From a virus: a stretch of DNA of 59,684 nucleotides. The notes beneath the pieces are model-generated. The model was not told the origin of the DNA. It saw only the letters and a program-made list of their open reading frames with translations, and did no database searches. The translations under genes were made by a program, and so were the position numbers. Below, one piece after another: positions 39,020-46,621 of the stretch (the first letter of the stretch is position 1; each line of letters begins with the position of its first letter). The stretch is from positions 1 through 59,684 of IMG/VR virus record IMGVR_UViG_3300030451_000571, one strand, 5' to 3'.

Positions 39020-40048
39020 ATGGCAGAGACTGAATGGTCTACCATCGAACCAGGCTCACCCCCTGAACAAGAAAAGGTGGAATTTGAAATCGAAGGGCAA
39101 GAAGCCGCAGAAGTAGAAGCCCCCGAAGCAGAAGTAGAAACTAAAGCCGAAGAGCAACAGCCTGAAGCAAAAGTGGAAGCCGAAGCACCCCAAGAAGAAA
39201 CTACCCCTACAATTGAAGAAGAGCAAGAAAAAGAAACAAAGGGTGTAGAAACATCTGGCGCTCAAAAACGCATTCGACAACTGGTAAAACAGAAAAAAGA
39301 ACGTGAAGCTGAAATTGAAAACCTTCTGGCACAACAGAAGGAAATGCAAACCAAGCTTCAACAGAGAGAAGAAGAATACAAGAATCTCTTAAATAATAAT
39401 GTTGAATCTAACGAGCGTCAAGTGACGGAACGTTTAGAGCTTGCTCGTGCTGCGTACCGTCAAGCCGTAGAAAGCGGCGATGCCGATAATATCTTGAAGG
39501 CACAAGAATCTCTTAATACTGCCCAGCAAGATAACTATAGGCTGACAGAGTTTCGCCAGCAGGCCGACTCTTTTGAACCTCAAACATTTGAGGAGCAACA
39601 ACAAGCTCAAACTGCTAATGTGTCAGAGGCACAGCGCAAAGCAACAGATTGGGCAGCAGCAAATGACTGGTTTAATAGTGACCGTGTAATGACTGCAGTT
39701 GCTCTAGAGATTGATACTCAGGTTCAGGAAGAAGGGTTTGACCCAGCTGACGATGATTATTACGAAGAAATTGACCGCCGCATGGCAGAACAATTTCCAA
39801 AAAAGTTTGGACAAGTCACCGAAGAAGTGGCAACCGAAAACCCCGTAGCGCAGGAAACGTCAACACCTGCTCAAGTGGTCGCAGGAGCTTCGCACACTCC
39901 AGCACCTTCATCAAGTAAAAAGGTAAAGCTCTCACAAGAAGATGTACGCCTTGCAGAAAAATGGGGCATATCACTTGAACAGTATGCAGCCGAAAAGCTA
40001 AAAGTCGAAAAGGCAGGCGAAGGCGAGTATACTACCATTAACAGATAG
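39020..40048 (+). CDS. Scaffolding protein
   Basis: This 342-residue protein is strongly acidic in the first 80 residues (long Glu/Ala runs), then has a Lys/Glu/Gln coiled coil (KRIRQLVKQKKEREAEIENL...) and helical sequence to a basic C-terminus. Composition, coiled coil and position two genes before the coat protein are typical of podovirus scaffolds, which are removed during head maturation. SD AGGAG is present. Confidence 0.8.
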   Translation: MAETEWSTIEPGSPPEQEKVEFEIEGQEAAEVEAPEAEVETKAEEQQPEAKVEAEAPQEETTPTIEEEQEKETKGVETSGAQKRIRQLVKQKKEREAEIENLLAQQKEMQTKLQQREEEYKNLLNNNVESNERQVTERLELARAAYRQAVESGDADNILKAQESLNTAQQDNYRLTEFRQQADSFEPQTFEEQQQAQTANVSEAQRKATDWAAANDWFNSDRVMTAVALEIDTQVQEEGFDPADDDYYEEIDRRMAEQFPKKFGQVTEEVATENPVAQETSTPAQVVAGASHTPAPSSSKKVKLSQEDVRLAEKWGISLEQYAAEKLKVEKAGEGEYTTINR

Positions 40049-40068
40049 TTGCGAAAGGATATACACTT

Positions 40069-40557
40069 ATGGCACGAAATACCACACGTAGCACCCAGAG
40101 TCGTGAACTGGAAACAAGAGAAGCCGAAGACTTTGAATATCGTGAACCGAATCTTTTGGATATTCCCGAATCAGTAACCGCAAGGTTTGAAGACCAAGGA
40201 ATGAAACTTCGTTGGATACGTACAACCCTAAAAGGTGGTGACGATTATACAAATGTTGGGAAAAGAATGGCCGAAGGCTGGGAGTTCGTTTCTCTTGAAG
40301 AAGTACCTGAACTAGCGCACACCTCTGCAATTAGAGAGGAAGGTCGCTACAAAGGCACTGTATGTCGAGGAGATTTGGCGCTTGCTAAGTTGCCAATTAA
40401 ACGTGCAGAAGCTCGACAACGACATTTTGAAAACGCATCTGCAGAGATGGTTGATGCTGTCAATGCACAGCTTGAAAACTCATCAGACCGCAGAATGCCA
40501 ATTCAAAATCAAAGTAGAACCAATGTAACTAAGGGTCGCACCCCTTCTTTTGATTAA
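40069..40557 (+). CDS. Conserved head-module protein, unknown function
   Basis: This 162-residue protein has SD AAGGA. The core MKLRWIRTTLKGGDDYTNVGKRMAEGWEFVSLEEVPE has a pattern I know from marine phage head modules, placed next to scaffold and coat genes. Function is not known. The C-terminus is polar and basic. Confidence 0.7.
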   Translation: MARNTTRSTQSRELETREAEDFEYREPNLLDIPESVTARFEDQGMKLRWIRTTLKGGDDYTNVGKRMAEGWEFVSLEEVPELAHTSAIREEGRYKGTVCRGDLALAKLPIKRAEARQRHFENASAEMVDAVNAQLENSSDRRMPIQNQSRTNVTKGRTPSFD

Positions 40558-40606
40558 AAGGGTGGCGAAGTCTGGTTACAGAATTTAAACACTGAAGGAG
40601 AAAAAT

Positions 40607-41194
40607 ATGTCTGCTACTAAAGTAACTGGACTTCAGCCTTCCCGTGTTCGTGGTGCTGCACCAAATAGTAACGGCCTGAATGAATATCCTATTGCTTCAG
40701 GCGCTACGGCAATGTACACAGGTACGCCTGTGCGTATTGCCTCTGGTACGCTTACACCGTGCGTAACGACTACCGAAGTACCCGTTGGTATTTTCCAAGG
40801 TTGCCGTTATGTAGAAGATGGGGAACAAAAATTTAAATCTTACTATTCTGGCGTGTCTGCTTCAGACATCGTTGGTTTGGTAAATGACAATCCTGGTCAA
40901 ACTTACATCATTTCTTCAAATGCTACGGTTGCCGCTGGCATCGTGGGAAGAAACGTAGAAGTTAGCTCAATTGCTGGTGGCTCTACCTTTACTGGTAAGT
41001 CAACCATTGTTGCTAAAACGACTGCTGGTACAACTGGTAAAGCCACCAATGGTGCTTTGCGTGTTATTGCTATCGTTGATGAGCCTGGTAATGCAGTTGG
41101 TGATGCTTTCACGAAAATGGAAGTTGAATTTAACCATCAAGCTGCTGATTATCAGAATGTTCTGACTTCAGCCGTTGTGACCACAACCAACTAA
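40607..41194 (+). CDS. Putative capsid decoration or minor head protein
   Basis: This 195-residue protein has SD AAGGAG. It is Gly/Thr/Val-rich beta sequence (GATAMYTGTPVRIASGTLTP, VPVGIFQGCRYVE) ending in EVEFNHQAADYQNVL. It lies immediately before the major capsid gene, the usual place for head decoration proteins. No definite family was assigned. Confidence 0.65.
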   Translation: MSATKVTGLQPSRVRGAAPNSNGLNEYPIASGATAMYTGTPVRIASGTLTPCVTTTEVPVGIFQGCRYVEDGEQKFKSYYSGVSASDIVGLVNDNPGQTYIISSNATVAAGIVGRNVEVSSIAGGSTFTGKSTIVAKTTAGTTGKATNGALRVIAIVDEPGNAVGDAFTKMEVEFNHQAADYQNVLTSAVVTTTN

Positions 41195-41209
41195 GGGAGA
41201 TAAATAATA

Positions 41210-42130
41210 ATGGCTATTAATAGAGCAAGTATTGCAAAAGAGCTACTCCCTGGTCTTAACGCCGTATTCGGCCTTGAGTATGGGGAAGTTGCTGACGAAC
41301 ATGCACCGTTGTTTGACGTTGAAAACTCAGACCGTGCATTTGAAGAAGAGGTTCTCTTCACTGGCTTCGGCACTGCACCTGTTAAAGGTGAAGGCGCTGC
41401 CGTATCTTATGACGATGCCCAAGAAAGCTACACCTCACGCTATACGCATGAGACAATCGCTCTTGGCTTCGCCGTTACGGAAGAAGCTATGGAGGATAAC
41501 CTCTATGACACATTCGCTAAACTGCGTGCCAAAGGTTTGGCTCGTGCTATGGCGAACACTAAACAAGTTAAAGCTGCTGATGTTTTCAACAACGGTTTTA
41601 ACTCCTCCTTTGCTGGTGGTGACGGACAAGCTTTCTTTTCCGCTTCACACCCCACCATTGGTGCTGGCGACCAAAGCAATGCCTTGGCTGCTTCTGACCT
41701 TTCAGAAGCCGCTTTGGAAACTGCATTGATTGCTATTTCTAAAACTAAAGATGACCGTGGCATCCTGATTGGTGCGCAAGCTGAAAGCCTGCACATCCCG
41801 TCAGACCTGGCCTTCACTGCAGACCAGATTCTGAACTCGCCGCTGTCAACCACGATTGCTAACTCTGCTACCAATGTCAACGACATTAACAGCATTCGCA
41901 ATCAAGGTCTTGTCCCGAATGGCTTCTACGTGAATCGCCGTTTCACGGACACGAATGGTTACTTCATTAAGACTGATGTGCCGAATGGTGCGAAAATGTT
42001 CGTCCGTTCACCGCTTCAGACTAAAATGGAGCCTGACTTCGACACTGGCAACCTGCGCTTTAAAGCTCGTGAGCGTTATGCGTTTGGTTTCAGTGACTGG
42101 CGTGGTTTCTACGGAAGCCAAGGTGCTTAA
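41210..42130 (+). CDS. Major capsid protein
   Basis: This is a 306-residue protein. LLPGLNAVFGLEYGEVADEHA, then ETIALGFAVTEEAMEDNLYDTFAKLRAKGLARAM, FFSASHPTIGAG, and the C-terminal MFVRSPLQTKMEPDFDTGNLRFKARERYAFGFSDWRGFYGS follow the layout of Mu gpT-like HK97-fold coat proteins (N-arm, E-loop, P and A domains). It lies downstream of the scaffold and a decoration-like gene and is followed by a strong terminator. Base composition is more G+C-rich than neighbouring small genes, as often seen for highly expressed coat genes. Confidence 0.9.
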   Translation: MAINRASIAKELLPGLNAVFGLEYGEVADEHAPLFDVENSDRAFEEEVLFTGFGTAPVKGEGAAVSYDDAQESYTSRYTHETIALGFAVTEEAMEDNLYDTFAKLRAKGLARAMANTKQVKAADVFNNGFNSSFAGGDGQAFFSASHPTIGAGDQSNALAASDLSEAALETALIAISKTKDDRGILIGAQAESLHIPSDLAFTADQILNSPLSTTIANSATNVNDINSIRNQGLVPNGFYVNRRFTDTNGYFIKTDVPNGAKMFVRSPLQTKMEPDFDTGNLRFKARERYAFGFSDWRGFYGSQGA

Positions 42131-42158
42131 TTAAAACACCTATTAGCTAACCTTTGAA

Positions 42159-42190
42159 GGGGGTGGGACTTGTATCTCACCCCCTTTTTT
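42159..42190 (+). terminator. Rho-independent terminator after the capsid gene
   Basis: A 10-bp stem (GGGGGTGGGA / TCTCACCCCC, one G-U pair) with a 6-base loop is followed by TTTTTT (42185-42190). It should end the coat transcript. Confidence 0.9.
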
Positions 42191-42198
42191 AGTATAAT
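42170..42198 (+). promoter_or_regulatory. Late promoter overlapping the capsid terminator
   Basis: TTGTAT (42170-42175), a 17-base spacer and TATAAT (42193-42198) restart transcription immediately after the terminator, in front of the gene at 42230 (SD AGGAG). Confidence 0.6.
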
Positions 42199-42229
42199 AT
42201 AGCTATTGACATTTTTATAGGAGCAATCA

Positions 42230-42535
42230 ATGACTAATATTAGAACAGCATTTGTTTCTGGGACTGGTACTTTTGTAGACGCATATTCAAGTGTGACGGT
42301 AGCAAATACTCGTGTTCGTGCTATTAACATAGCACCTGCCTCTCAAAACGGACGAGGACAAGTTATTATTACAGGAACAACTACAACACCTTTCGGAGAA
42401 ACTGTAGGCAATAGAATTAAATTAGCAGTAAATGATAGATTATATTTTTCACTTCCAGATAACGGAGTAAGATTCCCTGGCAAGATTATTGTATCTGCTG
42501 CTGGTTCAATTGCTACAACTATTTACTATGGCTAA
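42230..42535 (+). CDS. Small structural-type protein, unknown function
   Basis: This 101-residue beta-type protein (VANTRVRAINIAPASQNGRG; GKIIVSAAGSIATTIYYG) has SD AGGAG. It is related in size and style to the protein at 48488-48817. It is probably a minor head or decoration protein, judged from position. Confidence 0.6.
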   Translation: MTNIRTAFVSGTGTFVDAYSSVTVANTRVRAINIAPASQNGRGQVIITGTTTTPFGETVGNRIKLAVNDRLYFSLPDNGVRFPGKIIVSAAGSIATTIYYG

Positions 42536-43178
42536 TTATACTTATCTTGTTACCGACATTATCGAGGCTACCGAAAATGATGGCAGCGAATTTGTTTCGG
42601 CTATTCCAAAAATGGTTAATCGTGTAGAAGAACGACTAACTAAAACATTGGACGATTATGGTTTGGTAACAACTACAACAGTTACACTATCAGCAGGCAA
42701 GAACAGCCTTACACTTCCTTCGGAAACACGATATGTAAAGAATCTTCGCATTGAAGATAGTGGCACTAAAATTAATCTGCTACAGAGAACAGATGAGTTT
42801 ATTTATGACTACTGGCCTGTCAGCGCAAGTACAGGAACTCCAAAGTATTATGCAAAGAAAACAAACACAGATGTTATCATTGCTCCTACTGCAAGCGCTA
42901 CTTACAGCGGGGAACTTGTATATGTCGCTAGACCGACTACACTAACCAGTGTAAATCAAACTAACTACTTCTCTGATTTTTGCTATGACGCTTTGTTTTA
43001 TGGCTGCATGGTAGAGGCAGGAGATTTTATGAAAAACTTTTCAGTAAGTAATTATTATGAACAGCGTTATCAAAACGCAATTGAAGCATTAAGAAATCAA
43101 GCACGTAGAACACGGCGTGATGATATGGAAGCACCTGGCTCTATGGCAGGAGAAAATACATTAGGAGGAACACAATAA
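42528..43178 (+). CDS. Head-tail adaptor protein (T7 gp11/SU10-adaptor-like)
   Basis: This is 216 residues from the ATG (MANYTYLVTDIIEAT), which overlaps the upstream stop by 8 bases. FVSAIPKMVNRVEERLTKTLD, then LPSETRYVKNLRI, FIYDYWPVSASTGTPKYYAK and LVYVARPTTLTS, is the pattern of phage adaptor proteins that ring the portal. The C-terminal helix is basic (ALRNQARRTRRDD). A second, gp4-like head-completion protein is encoded at 45402. Confidence 0.75.
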   Translation: MANYTYLVTDIIEATENDGSEFVSAIPKMVNRVEERLTKTLDDYGLVTTTTVTLSAGKNSLTLPSETRYVKNLRIEDSGTKINLLQRTDEFIYDYWPVSASTGTPKYYAKKTNTDVIIAPTASATYSGELVYVARPTTLTSVNQTNYFSDFCYDALFYGCMVEAGDFMKNFSVSNYYEQRYQNAIEALRNQARRTRRDDMEAPGSMAGENTLGGTQ

Positions 43179-43627
43179 TGGCTACAGGTAAACTTATTGC
43201 AGGTATTATAAAGGCTGCAAAAAGCCAAGGCAGACAACCTAATTTTGGTGCTGCCAAAGCAAAACTAGAAAAAAAAGTTCGTGAAGGAACTGCAACAAAA
43301 GAAGACAAAGAACTTTTAAAAGAGTTGAAGAAAAAAGATGCCGAAGCAACGAAATCTCAAAAAGTAAAACAGTCTCAATCAAGTCGTAAAACTCCTGTTT
43401 CTTTAGCAGGTTCTAAAAAAGTTGGTGGTACGCAAAAAAAGGGTGGCGGTAAAATGAAAAGCAAAGGTTACAAAGGCGGCGGCAAAATGAAAAGCAAAGG
43501 CTATGCAGCTGGTGGCAAAATGAAAACTAAAGGTTATGCAGCTGGCGGTAAAATGAAAACCAAGGGCTATAGGGCTGGCGGTAAATTAAATAAAAAAGGT
43601 GGCGCACCACATAATCGTTTATATTAA
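43178..43627 (+). CDS. Basic repeat protein with C-terminal HNRLY tag
   Basis: This 149-residue protein is Lys-rich throughout. The C-terminal third has tandem copies of GGKMKSKGYKG / GGKMKTKGYAA and ends GGAPHNRLY. Tail repeats come from a 33-base DNA unit. The net charge is very positive. Repeats of this kind occur in marine phage late genes; a DNA-binding role inside the head is plausible but unproven. It starts one base inside the upstream stop. Confidence 0.7.
   Translation: MATGKLIAGIIKAAKSQGRQPNFGAAKAKLEKKVREGTATKEDKELLKELKKKDAEATKSQKVKQSQSSRKTPVSLAGSKKVGGTQKKGGGKMKSKGYKGGGKMKSKGYAAGGKMKTKGYAAGGKMKTKGYRAGGKLNKKGGAPHNRLY
43445..43600 (+). repeat. 33-base tandem repeat inside a late gene
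   Basis: About four and a half copies of a 33-base unit encode (A/K)GGKMK(S/T)KGY. Copy boundaries fall at GGT/GGC codons 43448, 43481, 43514, 43547 and 43580. Copies differ at third positions, so the amino acids are kept. Confidence 0.85.
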
Positions 43628-43641
43628 AGGAACTGTAAATA

Positions 43642-44142
43642 ATGGCTAAATCAGTACAAGAAATGACAATTGCTGAACTAAAGCAAGTGTTAAAAGATAA
43701 TCAAGAAATTATCAATGCAGGATTAAGACGGTCAAGTAAAGGCAGTTACATGAGAACTCCTGTAGGAAAAAACGCCCAAGCACGTTTTGATAGAGCCGCA
43801 AAAGAATTAGCAAAGAGACAAGGAAGAACTACTAGAACTATTGATGAGGTTGTTCGTCCTATAGATAGAAGTCCTAAAGCACAGCGTGAGCGTACGATTC
43901 GTGCCAGAAAAAAACCTATTGGTGGTGCAGCTGCTACACGTAGGGCAGCGCCGCCTTTAAGAGTATCTCCTGTTGTAAAAAAAGCAGCGCCTGTTAAAAC
44001 TGCCAAACCTACTAAACCCGCAGAACCTAAAGCAAAACCAAAGAAAAAAATGAAGGTTGGTAAACCTGGTTATAATCGTAGAACTATAACTAAAAATACT
44101 GGCGGTAAAGTAAGCGGCGCACCTCATAATCGTTTGTATTAA
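43642..44142 (+). CDS. Basic protein with C-terminal HNRLY tag
   Basis: This is a 166-residue protein with a helical N-terminus (MAKSVQEMTIAELKQVLKDN), a basic middle and a long Lys/Pro/Ala linker like a histone H1 tail (PVVKKAAPVKTAKPTKPAEP), ending GGKVSGAPHNRLY. It shares the final residues with three other late proteins. It may bind DNA or sit in the virion. Confidence 0.7.
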   Translation: MAKSVQEMTIAELKQVLKDNQEIINAGLRRSSKGSYMRTPVGKNAQARFDRAAKELAKRQGRTTRTIDEVVRPIDRSPKAQRERTIRARKKPIGGAAATRRAAPPLRVSPVVKKAAPVKTAKPTKPAEPKAKPKKKMKVGKPGYNRRTITKNTGGKVSGAPHNRLY

Positions 44143-44166
44143 TATATTTGAAAGGGTATTAAGATA

Positions 44167-44583
44167 ATGAAAAAAGTACCAGAAGATAACCCAGGTCTTG
44201 CAAAGCTTCCTAAAAAAGTTCGCAATCGTATGGGATACCTTGATAAAGGAAGGCGTGTAAAAGAAGCAAGCACACGTGGCACACCTGCACAAGGTCAGCG
44301 TGCTTATGAATCTGAAAAAGCTCAGATGGAAGACTTTAAAAAACATATGGCCTATATTGAGTCACAGCTTTCTGATAATCGTGGGGGTAAAAAAAAAGTA
44401 AATAAAAGTGGCGGTAGCCGTGTTAATGAGGCAGGCAACTACACAAAACCTGGTATGCGTAAAAGATTATTTGAAAGCATTAAGGCAGGTGGAAAGGGCG
44501 GAAAGCCTGGTCAGTGGTCAGCAAGAAAAGCTCAAATGCTGGCGAAGCGTTACAAAGAAAAAGGTGGGGGCTACAAATCGTAG
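44167..44583 (+). CDS. Basic phage protein with KPGQWSARKAQ motif (DUF5872-like)
   Basis: This is a 138-residue protein. YTKPGMRKRLFESIKAGGKG, then GKPGQWSARKAQMLAKRYKEKGGGYKS, at the C-terminus is a strongly conserved block that I know from short basic proteins in marine phages and some other viruses (I believe classed as DUF5872). Function is unknown. It is the first of four neighbouring basic genes with related motifs. Confidence 0.75.
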   Translation: MKKVPEDNPGLAKLPKKVRNRMGYLDKGRRVKEASTRGTPAQGQRAYESEKAQMEDFKKHMAYIESQLSDNRGGKKKVNKSGGSRVNEAGNYTKPGMRKRLFESIKAGGKGGKPGQWSARKAQMLAKRYKEKGGGYKS

Positions 44584-44591
44584 TATGATAT

Positions 44592-44876
44592 ATGGCAAAA
44601 TCAAAATCTCAAAAGTCTCTCGACAGCTGGACAAAGCAAAAGTGGAGAACTAAGAGTGGCAAGAAGTCGAGCGAAACTGGCGAAAGGTATTTACCAGAGG
44701 CGGCTATTAAGGCACTCACCCCAGCAGAGTATGCGGCTACATCGAGAGCAAAAAGAAAAGGAAGCAAACAAGGAAAGCAATTCGTTAAGCAGCCTAAAAC
44801 TATAGCAAAGAAAACTGCTAAGTTTCGCAAGGCAGCAAAAGGCGGTAAAATTTCAGGACATAACAGGTTATACTAA
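44592..44876 (+). CDS. Basic phage protein, KSLDSWTKQKWRT type, with HNRLY tag
   Basis: This is a 94-residue protein. KSLDSWTKQKWRTKSGKKSS, then RYLPEAAIKALTPAEYAATSRAKRKGSKQGKQFVKQPKTIAKK, is a conserved block seen with the neighbouring gene's family. The C-terminus is AAKGGKISGHNRLY. It is very basic and has no cysteines. Its stop shares a base with the next ATG. Confidence 0.75.
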   Translation: MAKSKSQKSLDSWTKQKWRTKSGKKSSETGERYLPEAAIKALTPAEYAATSRAKRKGSKQGKQFVKQPKTIAKKTAKFRKAAKGGKISGHNRLY

Positions 44877-45232
44877 TGGCACTGACAGACGCAGAAAAAA
44901 ATAAACTAAAGAAACTGGGATTATCTGGTTTGAATAAACCTAAGAGAACTCCTAATCATCCAAGCAAAAAGGCCGTAGTGGCCGTGAGGGGAGACAATGG
45001 AAAAGTTAAAGTCATTCGGTTTGGCGCTCAAGGAATGGGTCACAACTACAGCCCAGAAGCTCGTAAAAACTTTAAAGCAAGGCACGGAAAGAACATTGCT
45101 AAAGGCAAGACTTCAGCTGCTTACTGGGCTAATAAAGTCTTTTGGGCAGGTAAGTCTGGCAGTAAAAAGCGGCCTCCTAAAAGTCAAAAACAGACTTTTG
45201 GTCTTGGTCGCAAGAACAGAAAAAAAACTTAA
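44876..45232 (+). CDS. Basic phage protein, GKVKVIRFGAQGMG type
   Basis: This 118-residue protein has HPSKKAVVAVRGDNGKVKVIRFGAQGMGHNYSPEARKNFKARHGKN followed by IAKGKTSAAYWANKVFW. This pattern recurs in cyanophages and other marine viruses next to the two preceding families. It is highly basic. It may be a nucleic-acid-binding virion component. Confidence 0.75.
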   Translation: MALTDAEKNKLKKLGLSGLNKPKRTPNHPSKKAVVAVRGDNGKVKVIRFGAQGMGHNYSPEARKNFKARHGKNIAKGKTSAAYWANKVFWAGKSGSKKRPPKSQKQTFGLGRKNRKKT

Positions 45233-45237
45233 AGACA

Positions 45238-45402
45238 ATGGCGATAAGTAGGTCAGCGACCAGCCAGCAGGTGAGTAAACCTGGTTCCAAGAAAAGGAGG
45301 TGGTCTGCAAAGCGCAAAAAGTCTATCAACTGTAAAAGTCCAAGAGGCTTCAGTCAAAAGGCTCACTGTGCTGGTCGCACCAAACGTAGGAGAAAAGCAT
45401 AA
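45238..45402 (+). CDS. Very small Arg/Lys-rich protein (SPRGFSQKAHCAG motif)
   Basis: This 54-residue protein (MAISRSATSQQVSKPGSKKR...) contains KSINCKSPRGFSQKAHCAGR and ends KRRRKA. Two cysteines and one His lie in the motif. About 20 of 54 residues are Arg or Lys. It shares its stop base with the next ATG. The motif resembles short proteins of the same neighbourhood in other marine phages. Confidence 0.65.
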   Translation: MAISRSATSQQVSKPGSKKRRWSAKRKKSINCKSPRGFSQKAHCAGRTKRRRKA

Positions 45403-46073
45403 TGGCAACATCAGGAACATATAGCTTCTCAATGGATATTGATGAGGTAATCCAAGAAGCAATGGAAATGATTGGCGGTGAGCCGACACTAGGCGAAGAG
45501 CCTCGCTCTGCACGCCGTTCTATAAATCTACTCCTGCAAGATTGGCAAAACCGTGGTATCCAGCTTTGGACAATCAATACTACGGCGGTGACCGTGGCAA
45601 CAAGTGTCACAGCCTATAGTCTAGACGCACACAACATTGATGTAGTTGAGGCAGTTGTCAACAGAGACAACACTGACCTGCAACTAGAACGCATTAGCAT
45701 GGAAGAGTATCTCAAGATTCCACGCAAGGGACAAACGGGTCGCCCGACACAATACGCAGTACGCAGAGAGCGTGACAATCCTGTTGTGTATTTGTGGCCT
45801 GTACCCGAAAACAATACAGACAAAGTTAAGTTTGAAACTGTAAAATATTTTCAAGATGTCTCACGGTCTTCACAGACTGCAGACATCTCTCGCCGTTTTT
45901 ATCCCTGCCTTACTGCAGGTACGGCATACTTTATGTCCATGAAGCGACCAGGTGTTGATATGGGCAGAATCCAAATGTTGAAGACGGAGTACGAAGAAAG
46001 GCTGGTGCGAGCGCAAGAGGAAGATAAAGAACGTGCAAGCTTATATCTTACGCCCCGCCTGAACTATAAGTAA
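45402..46073 (+). CDS. Head-completion/tail accessory protein, P22 gp4-like
   Basis: This 223-residue protein has DEVIQEAMEMIGGEPTLGEEPRSARRSINLLLQDWQNRGIQLWTI near the N-terminus and ISMEEYLKIPRKGQTGRPTQYAV, then PVVYLWPVPENN, in the middle, the pattern of P22 gp4-type proteins that extend the portal and seal DNA in the head. It ends LYLTPRLNYK. Confidence 0.82.
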   Translation: MATSGTYSFSMDIDEVIQEAMEMIGGEPTLGEEPRSARRSINLLLQDWQNRGIQLWTINTTAVTVATSVTAYSLDAHNIDVVEAVVNRDNTDLQLERISMEEYLKIPRKGQTGRPTQYAVRRERDNPVVYLWPVPENNTDKVKFETVKYFQDVSRSSQTADISRRFYPCLTAGTAYFMSMKRPGVDMGRIQMLKTEYEERLVRAQEEDKERASLYLTPRLNYK

Positions 46074-46321
46074 TGGGAGCAACTAAATCATTAGGACTCT
46101 GTGACATCTGTGGCTTTAGGTATCCCCTGCGGGAACTGAAAAAGAATAGCTATGGTATGATGGTTTGCAACATGGACTACGAAGGAAAGTATGACCGACA
46201 CAACCATCCACAAAACAGAATAGCTAGAGTAACCGATGACGAAAACATTAGGGATGCTAGACCACAACGACCTTCTCTTGTTTCTGCAGTAGCGGTGTCG
46301 GCGTGGCTACCAAGTTTGTAA
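46073..46321 (+). CDS. Zinc-ribbon protein A
   Basis: This 82-residue protein has LGLCDICGFRYPLRELKKNS and MMVCNMDYEGKYDRHNHPQNR. CxxC plus a further Cys and His/Asp residues suggest a zinc ribbon or treble-clef. The HPQNR ending of the domain is shared with the next gene. A short hydrophobic tail (VSAVAVSAWLPSL) follows. Probably part of the virion, by position. Confidence 0.7.
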   Translation: MGATKSLGLCDICGFRYPLRELKKNSYGMMVCNMDYEGKYDRHNHPQNRIARVTDDENIRDARPQRPSLVSAVAVSAWLPSL

Positions 46322-46621
46322 ATGGCACGAGGCAAGCATGTTAAAGCAGAATGTGATGTATGTGGTTTTTCTTATCCTCGCAGCAGGCTTCGAAAGAACA
46401 GCTATAACTTGTGGGTCTGTCCCGATGACTGGGATGGGTCATACAACAGGGTAGACCATCCGCAGAATAGAACACCCGATATGCGGGACAGAAGTAACTT
46501 CGTAATGAATGCACGACCTGACCCTAATATTGACAGGAATATAAACTGGGAAGATGCCACTGAACGACACACGATTATTTATCAGTGGGAACTATTAGAT
46601 AAGAATTGGAATACAGTATAG
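46322..46621 (+). CDS. Zinc-ribbon protein B (tandem paralogue)
   Basis: This 99-residue protein has AECDVCGFSYPRSRLRKNSYNLWVCPDDWDGSYNRVDHPQNR, with the same spacing as protein A and no intervening bases, so it is a tandem duplicate. The C-terminal half is unrelated (DRNINWEDATERHTIIYQWE). Confidence 0.7.
   Translation: MARGKHVKAECDVCGFSYPRSRLRKNSYNLWVCPDDWDGSYNRVDHPQNRTPDMRDRSNFVMNARPDPNIDRNINWEDATERHTIIYQWELLDKNWNTV

Noticed and set aside
42200-42228. TTGACA at about 42205 on the plus strand as a promoter -35
   Set aside because: No -10 follows at proper distance before the ATG at 42230; the TATAAT just upstream is the better element.
43445-43600. 33-base tandem repeats as a CRISPR array
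   Set aside because: Repeats are contiguous, in frame and encode GGKMKxKGY peptides; there are no spacers.
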